In this document: piece by piece, positions 6,549 to 12,920 of the stretch
How positions within the stretch are numbered: position 1 is the first letter of the stretch
How the letters are laid out: every line of letters starts with the position of its first letter
DNA from: JAJYSO01 sp964451785
GTDB lineage: Bacteria > Bacteroidota > Bacteroidia > Flavobacteriales > Flavobacteriaceae
Length of the DNA: 15,372 nucleotides
Direction of reading: 5' to 3'
Assembly (NCBI GenBank): GCA_964451785.1
Contig: CAYVJG010000053.1
Location: forward strand, 1-15,372
The notes under the pieces: generated by a model
The model's database searches: none
What the model was told of the DNA's origin: nothing
The model's input: the letters and a program-made list of their open reading frames with translations, nothing else
Position numbers and translations under genes: made by a program

Positions 6549-7619
6549 TTAAAACAAGCTATACTGTGGATTTTTTAATTTGGTAAACAGTGTTTTATCC
6601 AGCTCAGGCCAGTGGCGATTAGGCATATACTTTTGCCGAGCTATTTTAAACTCTTGCGCGATTTGCTGAGCTATTTTTCCTTCGCCGCGCATGCGTCTGC
6701 CCAGTTGTAAATCTTCTAGATTTCCGCCGTGACAGGCTTTGATTTGATTTAAAACTTTGTCAGCGCGGTCAGGCATGGTTTTGCGTATCCAATCTTCAAA
6801 AATCTGTGCTATAGGACCGTTGAGGCGAACGATACTGTAATTAGCTGAATAGGCTCCGATTTCAGCAACGCGTTTGAGCAACGGAAATAGTTCGTGACTG
6901 TTGATTCCGGGGATGATAGGGGCGATCATCACCCCGACAGGAATGTTGTTTTTAGCTAAAATTTCAACGGCTTTAAGTCGGTTTTTAATACTTGAGGTAC
7001 GCGGTTCTAACAAGCGACGCGTATCTTCGGATAAGCTCGTTATTGATATATTAACTTTGATGAGTTTGTGCTGAGCTAGTGCTTTTAAAATATCCAAATC
7101 GCGTAAAACTAAAGCGTTTTTAGTGATGATACCGGTGGGATGCTTGAAGTCGAGCATCACTTGTAAACACTGTCTAGTGATTGCTAACTTGCGCTCAATA
7201 GGTTGGTAACAATCGGTGTTTCCTGAAAAAACGATGGTGTCAGGCTGCCAGTTTTTTTTGCTGAGGGTTTCTCTCAAACGTTGTGGCGCTTCTTTTTTGA
7301 CCAATATTTGGCGCTCAAAGTCCAATCCGGCACTGTAACCCCAATATTGATGTGAATTTCGGGCATAACAATACACACAACCGTGCTCACAACCTTGGTA
7401 GGGGTTTAGTGAATAGCTCATGCGTAAATCTGAACTGTTGACCTTGTTGACAATACTTTTTGGGAAGACCTCTAAAAATTTGGTTTTGCTGTGGTCGGGC
7501 TCATCTTCCTCAAATCTGCAGTATTCCAGATATTCGGAATCTATAACATGCTCTAACGCGTTGTACTGATTGTGGGTGTTGAGTTGAGCGCCTCTACCTT
7601 TTTGAAATCCTTCTGCCAT
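6549..7619 (-). CDS. PA0069/Rv2578c-family radical SAM protein
   Basis: This 356-residue putative radical S-adenosylmethionine enzyme resembles the SplB-like families annotated as PA0069 or Rv2578c. Its reaction is not known to me. The [4Fe-4S] ligand motif CEHGCVYCYAR (77-87) supplies Cys77, Cys81 and Cys84, a CxxxCxxC pattern. It is preceded by the conserved SLNPYQG stretch. VFSGNTDCYQPIE and ITKNALVLRD mark the rest of the TIM-barrel half, and the C-terminal part holds LGRRMRGEGK. The ATG at 7619 is 16 bp after a good TAnnTTTG box whose -33 partner lies in a perfect palindrome. No accessory or substrate gene is adjacent. Confidence 0.9.
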   Translation of the reverse strand: MAEGFQKGRGAQLNTHNQYNALEHVIDSEYLEYCRFEEDEPDHSKTKFLEVFPKSIVNKVNSSDLRMSYSLNPYQGCEHGCVYCYARNSHQYWGYSAGLDFERQILVKKEAPQRLRETLSKKNWQPDTIVFSGNTDCYQPIERKLAITRQCLQVMLDFKHPTGIITKNALVLRDLDILKALAQHKLIKVNISITSLSEDTRRLLEPRTSSIKNRLKAVEILAKNNIPVGVMIAPIIPGINSHELFPLLKRVAEIGAYSANYSIVRLNGPIAQIFEDWIRKTMPDRADKVLNQIKACHGGNLEDLQLGRRMRGEGKIAQQIAQEFKIARQKYMPNRHWPELDKTLFTKLKNPQYSLF

Positions 7620-7635
7620 AGTTAATATTTCTAGT

Positions 7636-7666
7636 CAAAGTTAGTTATGATTAGGAATAATTCCAA
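7636..7666 (-). promoter_or_regulatory. Putative promoter of the radical SAM gene
   Basis: Minus-strand TAACTTTG (7636-7643) and TTG (7664-7666) are separated by 20 nt, fitting the Bacteroidota consensus. The -33 TTG falls inside the palindrome at 7656-7683. Confidence 0.65.
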
Positions 7667-7683
7667 TTTAAATTGGAATTATT
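7656..7683. promoter_or_regulatory. Perfect 28-bp palindrome, candidate operator
   Basis: AATAATTCCAATTT (7656-7669) is followed immediately by its exact reverse complement (7670-7683), with no spacer. It lies between two divergent genes and covers the -33 box of the radical SAM promoter, the place where a dimeric repressor would act. A cruciform or a repeat end is also possible. No regulator gene is adjacent. Confidence 0.6.
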
Positions 7684-7724
7684 ACAAGTTTAACAAGATA
7701 CTATGCTGTTGAAACCTACTAATG

Positions 7725-7759
7725 TTGCGATATAATTAACGAAATAGGACTTATATTTG
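7725..7759 (+). promoter_or_regulatory. Putative serpin promoter
   Basis: TATATTTG (7752-7759) matches TAnnTTTG. TTG (7725-7727) is 24 nt upstream, one longer than the usual 17-23. Transcription would start about 33 nt before the ATG. Confidence 0.5.
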
Positions 7760-7798
7760 GCACAATGCTTGAATTTATTTAATCAAATCTGAAATTAT

Positions 7799-9043
7799 AT
7801 GAACTCTAAATATTCTTTGCTCGTCATCATTTGTGGACTCTTGGTTTTAGGGCTTTCGAGTTGCGGCAGTAGTCAATCGGTTACACCGGTAAAACAGGCT
7901 GTAAACCCTCAAAAAGTAGATAGTGTTGTGGCGGCTCAAAATCGGTTTGCTTTTAAGTTGTTTAAGCAAGTAGAGCAATCTAAATCGGCTCAAAACACAT
8001 TGATTAGTCCATTGAGTATTTTTATGAATTTGAGTATGGTGTATAACGGAGCTGATGGCGCTACACGTGCGGCTATTAAAAAGACATTGCAGTTGCAAGG
8101 CATTTCAGATGAGTTGTTAAACACAGTGAATGCGTATCAATTGCAAAATATGCCGGCTATTGACCCTGCAGTGCAACTGGATATAGCCAATGCCATTTGG
8201 TTTAATCAGGCTGTAGAGTTGCGTTCTGATTTTGCGACGCTCAACAAGCATTTTTACAACGCTAAATTGAAAGCTGCTGATTTTGGAAATTCTATGACCA
8301 CAGAGGCTATTAATCATTGGGTAGCTAAAAAGACGAATCACAAAATAGACAAAATCATTGAGGAGGTTAAACCTAGAGATTTAATGTATGTGTTGAATGC
8401 GGTTTATTTTAATGGAAAATGGAATTTGCCTTTTGCGCCTAAAGCGACACGTGAGCAATCGTTTTTTACCCTACATAAAGGCGAGCAGAAACGCCAATTT
8501 ATGTATCAAAATGAAAAATTCAATTATTTAAAAACCGCTAATACCCAAATTATTGAACTGCCTTATGGCGATAAACACTACAGCATGTATGTATTTTTGC
8601 CGGCTATGCACAGTAGTGTGTCGGCTTTGTTAAGTCAACTTACAGCAGATGAATTTGCTCGTGATTTACAGCGTTTGCAACAACAAGAAGTCAACTTGTA
8701 TTTGCCACGTTGGGAAGAAGAATATACCCTAGCTAATTTGAAAGATGAATTGTCAAAATTAGGAATGGAAGAAGCCTTTTCTGGGTCAGCTAATTTTGAT
8801 CGTTTATTTAAGGAAGAAGAGGCTCAGATTTCTGAAATCAAGCACAAAACTTTTATTCGTGTAGATGAAGAAGGAACTGAAGCTGCAGCGGTAACGTCTA
8901 CCGGTATACGTGCTACTGCAATGCCGCTAAATCCTCCGGCAACTATGGTGGTTAATCGTCCATTTGTGTATGCTATTGTGGCAAAAGATAGTGGAAGTAT
9001 CTTGTTTTTAGGACAAATCAATAATCCTAATCAGTCAAAATAG
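7799..9043 (+). CDS. Serpin-family protease inhibitor, lipoprotein
   Basis: This 414-residue serpin is a suicide inhibitor fold acting on serine or cysteine proteases. The N-terminus is a type II signal (hydrophobic 7-19, lipobox LSSC with Cys22). The residues after the cysteine are GSSQS, without the acidic Bacteroidota surface-export signal, so a periplasm-facing position is more likely. Serpin landmarks are NTLISPLSIFMNLSMVYNGA (near 66-85), LNAVYFNGKW, the hinge EEGTEAAAVT (357-366) and VNRPFVYAI near the end. The intact small-residue hinge predicts inhibitory activity. Counting from the hinge, P1 falls at about Thr373 (T-A-M-P-L). The loop from P1 to the conserved NRPF motif is about four residues longer than in alpha-1-antitrypsin, so the scissile bond is uncertain. 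The gene is monocistronic and convergent with a metallopeptidase gene. Confidence 0.93.
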   Translation: MNSKYSLLVIICGLLVLGLSSCGSSQSVTPVKQAVNPQKVDSVVAAQNRFAFKLFKQVEQSKSAQNTLISPLSIFMNLSMVYNGADGATRAAIKKTLQLQGISDELLNTVNAYQLQNMPAIDPAVQLDIANAIWFNQAVELRSDFATLNKHFYNAKLKAADFGNSMTTEAINHWVAKKTNHKIDKIIEEVKPRDLMYVLNAVYFNGKWNLPFAPKATREQSFFTLHKGEQKRQFMYQNEKFNYLKTANTQIIELPYGDKHYSMYVFLPAMHSSVSALLSQLTADEFARDLQRLQQQEVNLYLPRWEEEYTLANLKDELSKLGMEEAFSGSANFDRLFKEEEAQISEIKHKTFIRVDEEGTEAAAVTSTGIRATAMPLNPPATMVVNRPFVYAIVAKDSGSILFLGQINNPNQSK

Positions 9044-9059
9044 AATTCCCTTTAAAAAA

Positions 9060-9098
9060 ACAACATCCGTCTCAAATTCACTTTGAGGCGGATGTTGT
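9060..9098 (-). terminator. Strong Rho-independent terminator of the metallopeptidase gene
   Basis: A 17-bp stem (arms 9060-9076 and 9082-9098, one T-G wobble) closes the loop TTCAC. On the minus strand it is followed by seven T residues, a textbook terminator 39 bp past the stop at 9138. On the plus strand the U-tract is absent (GTGTTATA), so it would stop serpin transcripts less well, though it could protect their 3' ends. Confidence 0.9.
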
Positions 9099-9137
9099 GT
9101 GTTATACAATTAATTGTTAGAATATTTTAATCGAATT

Positions 9138-10049
9138 CTAATCTAGTTGTTGCCATTCTTTGGCAGAGATGACACCTGTTTTGATATTTTGAATTTCAGT
9201 GATATAAGGTGTCATATATTCAGCAATACTGCGTGGAATACCTTGATTCACTGCTTTTTCAACAGGATCAGTGGTGTGATCGCTATAGGATCCCTGTAAG
9301 ACCCCGCTGTAATAGTAAAAAAAGGTGTTGTCAAAATCAACGGGGGTAAAGCTAGTCAAGTTGCTGTTGAGCAAAGCATTGCCAATCAGAAAACCAAGGC
9401 GCACAGCTGAACGACGTTGAGGTGGTGTGCCGTGGTGTCCTGGGCTATTGGTAGAATAATCACCAATTTCGGCAGCAAATTCATAGGCAACAGCTATGTC
9501 ATAAAAGCTACTTTTGTTAAACCCATCCGGCACTCTGAGGTAAAATCCGGCAAATCCATCGGCTTCTAGCTCATTAGGGCGCGCTGTACTTTCTTGAACA
9601 GAAGGTAAGTTGTAAGCATATTGCAATTGATGTCCGTATTCATGCGCTAAAATCATGACATTGACAATGTTGTCAGCGCTTCTGCTTTTGGCATCGGCAA
9701 AGATGGCATAGCCGTAATAAATTTTGCCAGTACTATAAGAAATGGCATTGTAAGTTGAATTTGGTTGATAAGTATCTTCAACAAAGCGCAATGTTGGGGT
9801 TTGTTGTCCCCACAAAGCGGCATTATCTCCCATTTGATTCAACATAAAATAGGTGTCTGATTGGTTGGGTAAACTTGTGCGCAGTTGAGCCGATGACGAC
9901 CAATTGCCGTCAACATAACGCGACAGGATATTGGCATTGAGATTTTCCTGACTCTTTTGTGCAGGAATGGCAATTTTGTCTTCTGAACAAGAGGTCAAAA
10001 GCAAAAAACAGAGTAATAGGCTTGTGAGGCCATAAATAGGTCTTTTCAT
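9138..10049 (-). CDS. Zinc metallopeptidase lipoprotein, probably surface-exposed
   Basis: This is a 303-residue lipoprotein with a type II signal: hydrophobic 8-19 and lipobox LTSC (Cys21). The sequence after the cysteine, SEDK, is acidic like the lipoprotein export signal known from Flavobacteriia, which suggests display on the outer face of the outer membrane. The catalytic motif HEYGH (136-140) sits in ILAHEYGHQLQ. A downstream ELEADGFAGFYL (160-171) supplies the ExxAD glutamate expected as third zinc ligand (Glu160). The arrangement matches the YpfJ-like neutral zinc metallopeptidase group, though the rest of the protein is divergent. The substrate is unknown. The ATG at 10049 is supported by the signal peptide. 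I found no consensus promoter in the AT-rich DNA upstream. Confidence 0.85.
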   Translation of the reverse strand: MKRPIYGLTSLLLCFLLLTSCSEDKIAIPAQKSQENLNANILSRYVDGNWSSSAQLRTSLPNQSDTYFMLNQMGDNAALWGQQTPTLRFVEDTYQPNSTYNAISYSTGKIYYGYAIFADAKSRSADNIVNVMILAHEYGHQLQYAYNLPSVQESTARPNELEADGFAGFYLRVPDGFNKSSFYDIAVAYEFAAEIGDYSTNSPGHHGTPPQRRSAVRLGFLIGNALLNSNLTSFTPVDFDNTFFYYYSGVLQGSYSDHTTDPVEKAVNQGIPRSIAEYMTPYITEIQNIKTGVISAKEWQQLD

Positions 10050-10301
10050 GTTAAAATTATTTAGTTAGACGTTCAATTTTACGATAATATTTACAGAAAC
10101 ACGATTCTTCGTCTAATTTTAACACTTTTGATTGCTTAATAAAATAATTTTAAAGTTGTATATTTATTGTTTAATTGTGTTTATATCAAATTATATATGT
10201 ATTCTTTAACAAATGTGTAAATAGTGAATTTATATAAGCTCTTTATTTAAGATGATTTATTTTTTATGAATGCGTTTAAAATTTAGATTTTCCACAAATA
10301 A
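10050..10301. other. AT-rich gene-free stretch
   Basis: There are about 250 bp of very AT-rich sequence upstream of the metallopeptidase gene. I see no credible coding frame, no RNA gene and no clear TAnnTTTG promoter. It leads directly into the hairpin cluster. Confidence 0.6.
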
Positions 10302-10560
10302 ATTAAGTCCTACTTAATAAAGTGGAGTTATTCTACTACGATTTTTAGTGTTGAACTACTTCGTAGTTCTGTAAAATATAGTAGTCTCTGCGCTCCGAGT
10401 TGCACTCGGGGTTATTCATATTCAACCATTACATGGTTGTAACTATAAACAGGAGTATACTTTAAAAGGCCGAAGGTCTTTAATGTGATAAACCCTGTAC
10501 AAACGAAGTGCAGTGCGGGGTAAGATAGACTTATCCTTACTGAACCCCGAAGGGTGTTCA
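10302..10560. repeat. Cluster of about nine consecutive hairpins
   Basis: Nearly all of this 259-bp stretch folds locally. Stems with 3-nt loops are ATTAAGT/ACTTAAT (10302-10318), GAACTAC/GTAGTTC (10353-10369), CTCCGAGT/ACTCGGGG (10393-10411), CAACCAT/ATGGTTG (10423-10439), AAAGGCC/GGTCTTT (10465-10481) and TGAACCCC/GGGTGTTCA with one bulge (10541-10560). Looser stems lie at 10321-10337, 10495-10513 and 10520-10540. The second hairpin is further enclosed by CTACTA (10333-10338) and TAGTAG (10379-10384). The stems differ from each other, so this is not a simple tandem repeat or CRISPR. It may be a structured RNA, a palindrome-rich dispersed element, or several small elements nested together. 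Confidence 0.6.
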
Positions 10561-10584
10561 ATACCAAAGGAAGTGTGTAAGTTA

Positions 10585-10640
10585 TTATACCTATAAAAAA
10601 TATTATAAATCGGGCTAAAAAATAATTCTAATTGGTATAA
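10585..10640. repeat. ATACC...GGTAT inverted-repeat module upstream of cysE
   Basis: TTATACC (10585-10591) and GGTATAA (10634-10640) bound 56 bp. The right end AATTCTAATTGGTATAA (10624-10640) is identical over 17 bases to 5996-6012. The module begins 25 bp after the hairpin cluster and ends about 110 bp before the cysE -33 box. Confidence 0.6.
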
Positions 10641-10750
10641 CATCCCACTTGTTACCACCCCACTTTAGTAAAATAGGAATCAATCTAATTTATTTACCCA
10701 CTCAAAACAACATAGAGCTAAAATTTATTCGTCATATTTTTAATGAATAT

Positions 10751-10782
10751 TTGTTTCTTAAACAAAAAATAATCTACTTTTG
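10751..10782 (+). promoter_or_regulatory. Putative cysE-cysM promoter
   Basis: TTG (10751-10753) and TACTTTTG (10775-10782) are separated by 21 nt, a full match to the Bacteroidota pattern. Transcription would start near 10789, giving a leader of about 37 nt. Confidence 0.7.
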
Positions 10783-10825
10783 CGATAGGATTAGTAGGTT
10801 TTAAAAAATGGAATAATTTATTCTG

Positions 10826-11704
10826 TTGATTACTAAGACTTACAGTCTGCTAAATGCCCCAAATGATAACCCAATAGCACCAATAATTTTGGATTTTTAC
10901 AAAGCACTTTATCAAACGCATCAGTCTGTTGAATCGATTCCACCTAATGAAATTATAGATAGTTGGACACAAAATTTGATGCGCCTATTGTTTCCTCAAC
11001 AACAGAAATCTGATTTTAAACAGTTTGCAGAATTAGAGTCGGCTTTTAAAACATCTGAAGCGGAATTATTAAAGATTCTCAGTGCCACTCAAGCTTGCAA
11101 ATCTTGTAATAATAAAAAAATAGTTTCTCAGTTTTTTGATAAATTGCCACAGCTGCACGCGTTGTTAGAGAAAGATATTACGGCAATTGTTGAAGGTGAT
11201 CCGGCAGTGGTGAGTCGCTTTGAGGTTATTCGCACATATCCGGGGTTTTTAGCGATTACCTATTACCGATTTGCGCATTTGTTGTTAAGCTTAAATACCC
11301 CTATAATTCCGCGTATATTGACCGAATTGGCTCATTCTAAAACGGGAATAGACATTCATCCGGGCGCACAAATAGGGGAATATTTTTTTATAGATCACGG
11401 CACAGGCATAGTGATTGGAGAAACCACGGTCATTGGTAACCGTGTCAAATTGTATCAAGGGGTAAATCTCGGTGCGTTGAGTGTGGCTAAATCTATGCGT
11501 AATCGCAAGCGACACCCCACGGTTGAAGATGGGGTGGTGATTTATTCGGGAGCCTCCATTTTAGGAGGCAATACAATCATAGGTGAAAACAGTATTATCG
11601 GAGGAAATGTGTGGTTGGTAAAGAGTGTGCCTCCACATTCAAAGGTGTATCACAAACCGGCTATTGAAGTGATAAAACAAAAAAATGCGTTTTTAAATTC
11701 TTAA
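10826..11704 (+). CDS. cysE: Serine O-acetyltransferase (CysE/EpsC type)
   Basis: This enzyme transfers acetyl from acetyl-CoA to L-serine, making O-acetylserine, the carbon precursor of cysteine. The 292-residue protein has a longer alpha-helical N-terminal part (1-170, with a CKSC pair at 91-94) and a left-handed beta-helix of hexapeptide repeats (about 172-270). Catalytic landmarks are present: Asp125 in EGDPAVVSRFE, His191 in FIDHGTGIVIGE and His230 in KRHPTV. The C-terminus is KNAFLNS, without the terminal isoleucine that inserts into CysK in the classical complex. The start is TTG at 10826; an ATG 18 bases upstream is in frame but meets a stop two codons later, and no other start fits. 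cysM follows after 5 bp, so this is an operon. Confidence 0.93.
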   Translation: MITKTYSLLNAPNDNPIAPIILDFYKALYQTHQSVESIPPNEIIDSWTQNLMRLLFPQQQKSDFKQFAELESAFKTSEAELLKILSATQACKSCNNKKIVSQFFDKLPQLHALLEKDITAIVEGDPAVVSRFEVIRTYPGFLAITYYRFAHLLLSLNTPIIPRILTELAHSKTGIDIHPGAQIGEYFFIDHGTGIVIGETTVIGNRVKLYQGVNLGALSVAKSMRNRKRHPTVEDGVVIYSGASILGGNTIIGENSIIGGNVWLVKSVPPHSKVYHKPAIEVIKQKNAFLNS

Positions 11705-11709
11705 ACTAT

Positions 11710-12597
11710 ATGTCAAAAATAACAGAACTTATCGGAGTAACTCCGCTTACAGAAATTCAGCATTTAAACACTAACCCCAAAGTTAAAGTGTATGCTAAAC
11801 TCGAAGGGAATAATCCTGCCGGGAGTGTTAAAGACCGTCCGGCTTATTACATGATTCAAAATGCGATAACGCGAGGCGATATACAAAAAGACACTAAAAT
11901 TATTGAAGCCACTAGTGGCAATACAGGCATAGCTTTAGCAATGATTTCAGGCTTGTTTGGCTTGTCTATAGAATTGGTAATGCCAAAATCAGCAACGGCT
12001 GAGCGCGTAAGAACTATGCAGGCATATGGCGCGGAGGTCACTTTGCTTGACGATATAGAAGTGTGTCGAGATTATGCCGGTGAGAAAGGGCGCCAAGAGG
12101 GCTATTATCAAATTAATCAATTTGCTAATCCGGATAATCCACTGGCGCATTTTGAAACTACCGGCCCTGAAATATGGAAAGCAACACAAGGGAAAATTAC
12201 GCACTTTGTGAGTGCTATGGGCACGACAGGAACGATTATGGGAACCTCAAAATTTCTTAAGTTGCAAAATGAAAATGTACAAATTATAGGCTGCCAACCA
12301 AAAGAAGGGTCTCGTATTCCGGGGATTCGCAAGTGGCCAGAAGCCTACTTGCCTAAATTTTATGAGCCTTCACGAGTTGATCAGCTGGTGGGGGTGTCAG
12401 CAGAAGAAGCTACCCATACTGCAAGAGCTTTAGCAAAAAAAGAAGGTGTATTTGCAGGAATGAGTACAGGTGGCGCGGCAACGGTGGCGCTTAATTTAGC
12501 TAAAACACTTACTGAAGGGGTGGTTGTTTTTATAGCTTGTGATCGCGGTGATCGCTATTTGAGTAGTGCTTTGTATAATTTAGAGGATTCATTTTAA
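11710..12597 (+). CDS. cysM: Cysteine synthase B (CysM), O-acetylserine sulfhydrylase
   Basis: This PLP enzyme combines O-acetylserine with sulfide (or thiosulfate in the classical CysM) to give cysteine. The 295-residue protein tracks E. coli CysM rather than CysK. It has KLEGNNPAGSVKDR with the PLP lysine at 41, EATSGNTGIALAMI (66-79), QFANPDNPLAHFETTGPEIW, FVSAMGTTGTIMG (phosphate-binding loop), the CysM-type EGSRIPGIRKWPEAYLP segment, and CDRGDRYLS near the end. The ATG start lies 5 bp after the cysE stop with no separate promoter, so both enzymes are made together. Its stop codon overlaps the beginning of a repeat module (ATACC at 12597). No obvious intrinsic terminator with a U-tract follows. 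Confidence 0.95.
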   Translation: MSKITELIGVTPLTEIQHLNTNPKVKVYAKLEGNNPAGSVKDRPAYYMIQNAITRGDIQKDTKIIEATSGNTGIALAMISGLFGLSIELVMPKSATAERVRTMQAYGAEVTLLDDIEVCRDYAGEKGRQEGYYQINQFANPDNPLAHFETTGPEIWKATQGKITHFVSAMGTTGTIMGTSKFLKLQNENVQIIGCQPKEGSRIPGIRKWPEAYLPKFYEPSRVDQLVGVSAEEATHTARALAKKEGVFAGMSTGGAATVALNLAKTLTEGVVVFIACDRGDRYLSSALYNLEDSF

Positions 12598-12620
12598 TAC
12601 CGATTAGATTTTTTTGGTAT
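12597..12620. repeat. Short ATACC...GGTAT module at the cysM stop
   Basis: ATACC (12597-12601) and GGTAT (12616-12620) form a minimal inverted repeat. The left side TTAATACCGATTAG is one base different from the left end of the 170-bp element at 5047-5059. This may be the left end of repeat copy 2, but a matching right end is not clear. Confidence 0.45.
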
Positions 12621-12672
12621 AATACTGAGATTGGCTATTTTGGTAAAGGTGATGCATTGGCTAACTGTATCT

Positions 12673-12714
12673 AAAAGAGCATCACTTAGTAGAAAAACTT
12701 CCAAATTAAACTAA
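12673..12714. repeat. 42-nt direct repeat, copy A
   Basis: This segment aligns without gaps to 15331-15372, with 36 of 42 bases identical; the identical centre is AGTAGAAAAACTTC. The pair brackets the outer-membrane barrel gene. Around it, GTGATGC (12649-12655) pairs with GCATCAC (12679-12685), and ACTTCC (12697-12702) pairs with GGAAGT (12718-12723), so the copy is embedded in potential hairpins. Confidence 0.65.
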
Positions 12715-12760
12715 TACGGAAGTGACATTCAAAATGGACCAATCTTCCTGTTAAAATTAC

Positions 12761-12838
12761 AAATCTCTGCGTTATAAATGCTCGTCATAGCTATGGCTAT
12801 GCCTGTGCTTTTTGCCTTGACCTTTGAAATTTTGCGCT
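12761..12838. repeat. Dispersed repeat element, copy 2 (core)
   Basis: The core is shared with 5096-5175: AAATCTCTGCGTT at the left, the hairpin CATAGC-4 nt-GCTATG (12786-12801), and TTGCCTTGACCTTTGAAATTT at the right. The stretch between the left block and the hairpin is shorter and lacks the 16-bp palindrome of copy 1. It lies between the 3' ends of cysM and the barrel gene, again a convergent gap. In 12839-12920 I see only GAGCGA/TCGCTC arms about 40 nt apart, a weak possible terminator. Confidence 0.75.
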
Positions 12839-12920
12839 AAAATCGATTAATTAAGGAGCGACTATATAGAGTTTGGGATTATAGAGACCAACCCTGCTCG
12901 CTCTTATTTGTAAAATCCGT

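Noticed and set aside
6527..6549. CTGT/ACAG hairpin between the YkgJ-type and radical SAM genes as a terminator
   Set aside because: The stem is only 4 bp and has no T tract, so it is too weak to call.
7799..10049. Serpin and metallopeptidase as an inhibitor-target pair
   Set aside because: They are only convergent neighbours. Serpins trap serine or cysteine proteases, and this peptidase is a zinc enzyme.
10302..10560. CRISPR array
   Set aside because: The hairpin stems differ from each other, there is no constant repeat with spacers of even length, and no cas gene is present.
10443..10658. A 71-residue minus-strand open frame across the hairpin cluster
   Set aside because: It runs through at least four hairpins and the 56-bp inverted-repeat module, has no promoter or family resemblance, and its composition is explained by the palindromes.
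5391..12597. A cysteine-themed locus linking tRNA-Cys with cysE-cysM
   Set aside because: The tRNA is over 5 kb from the operon, has its own promoter and terminator, and unrelated genes lie between.
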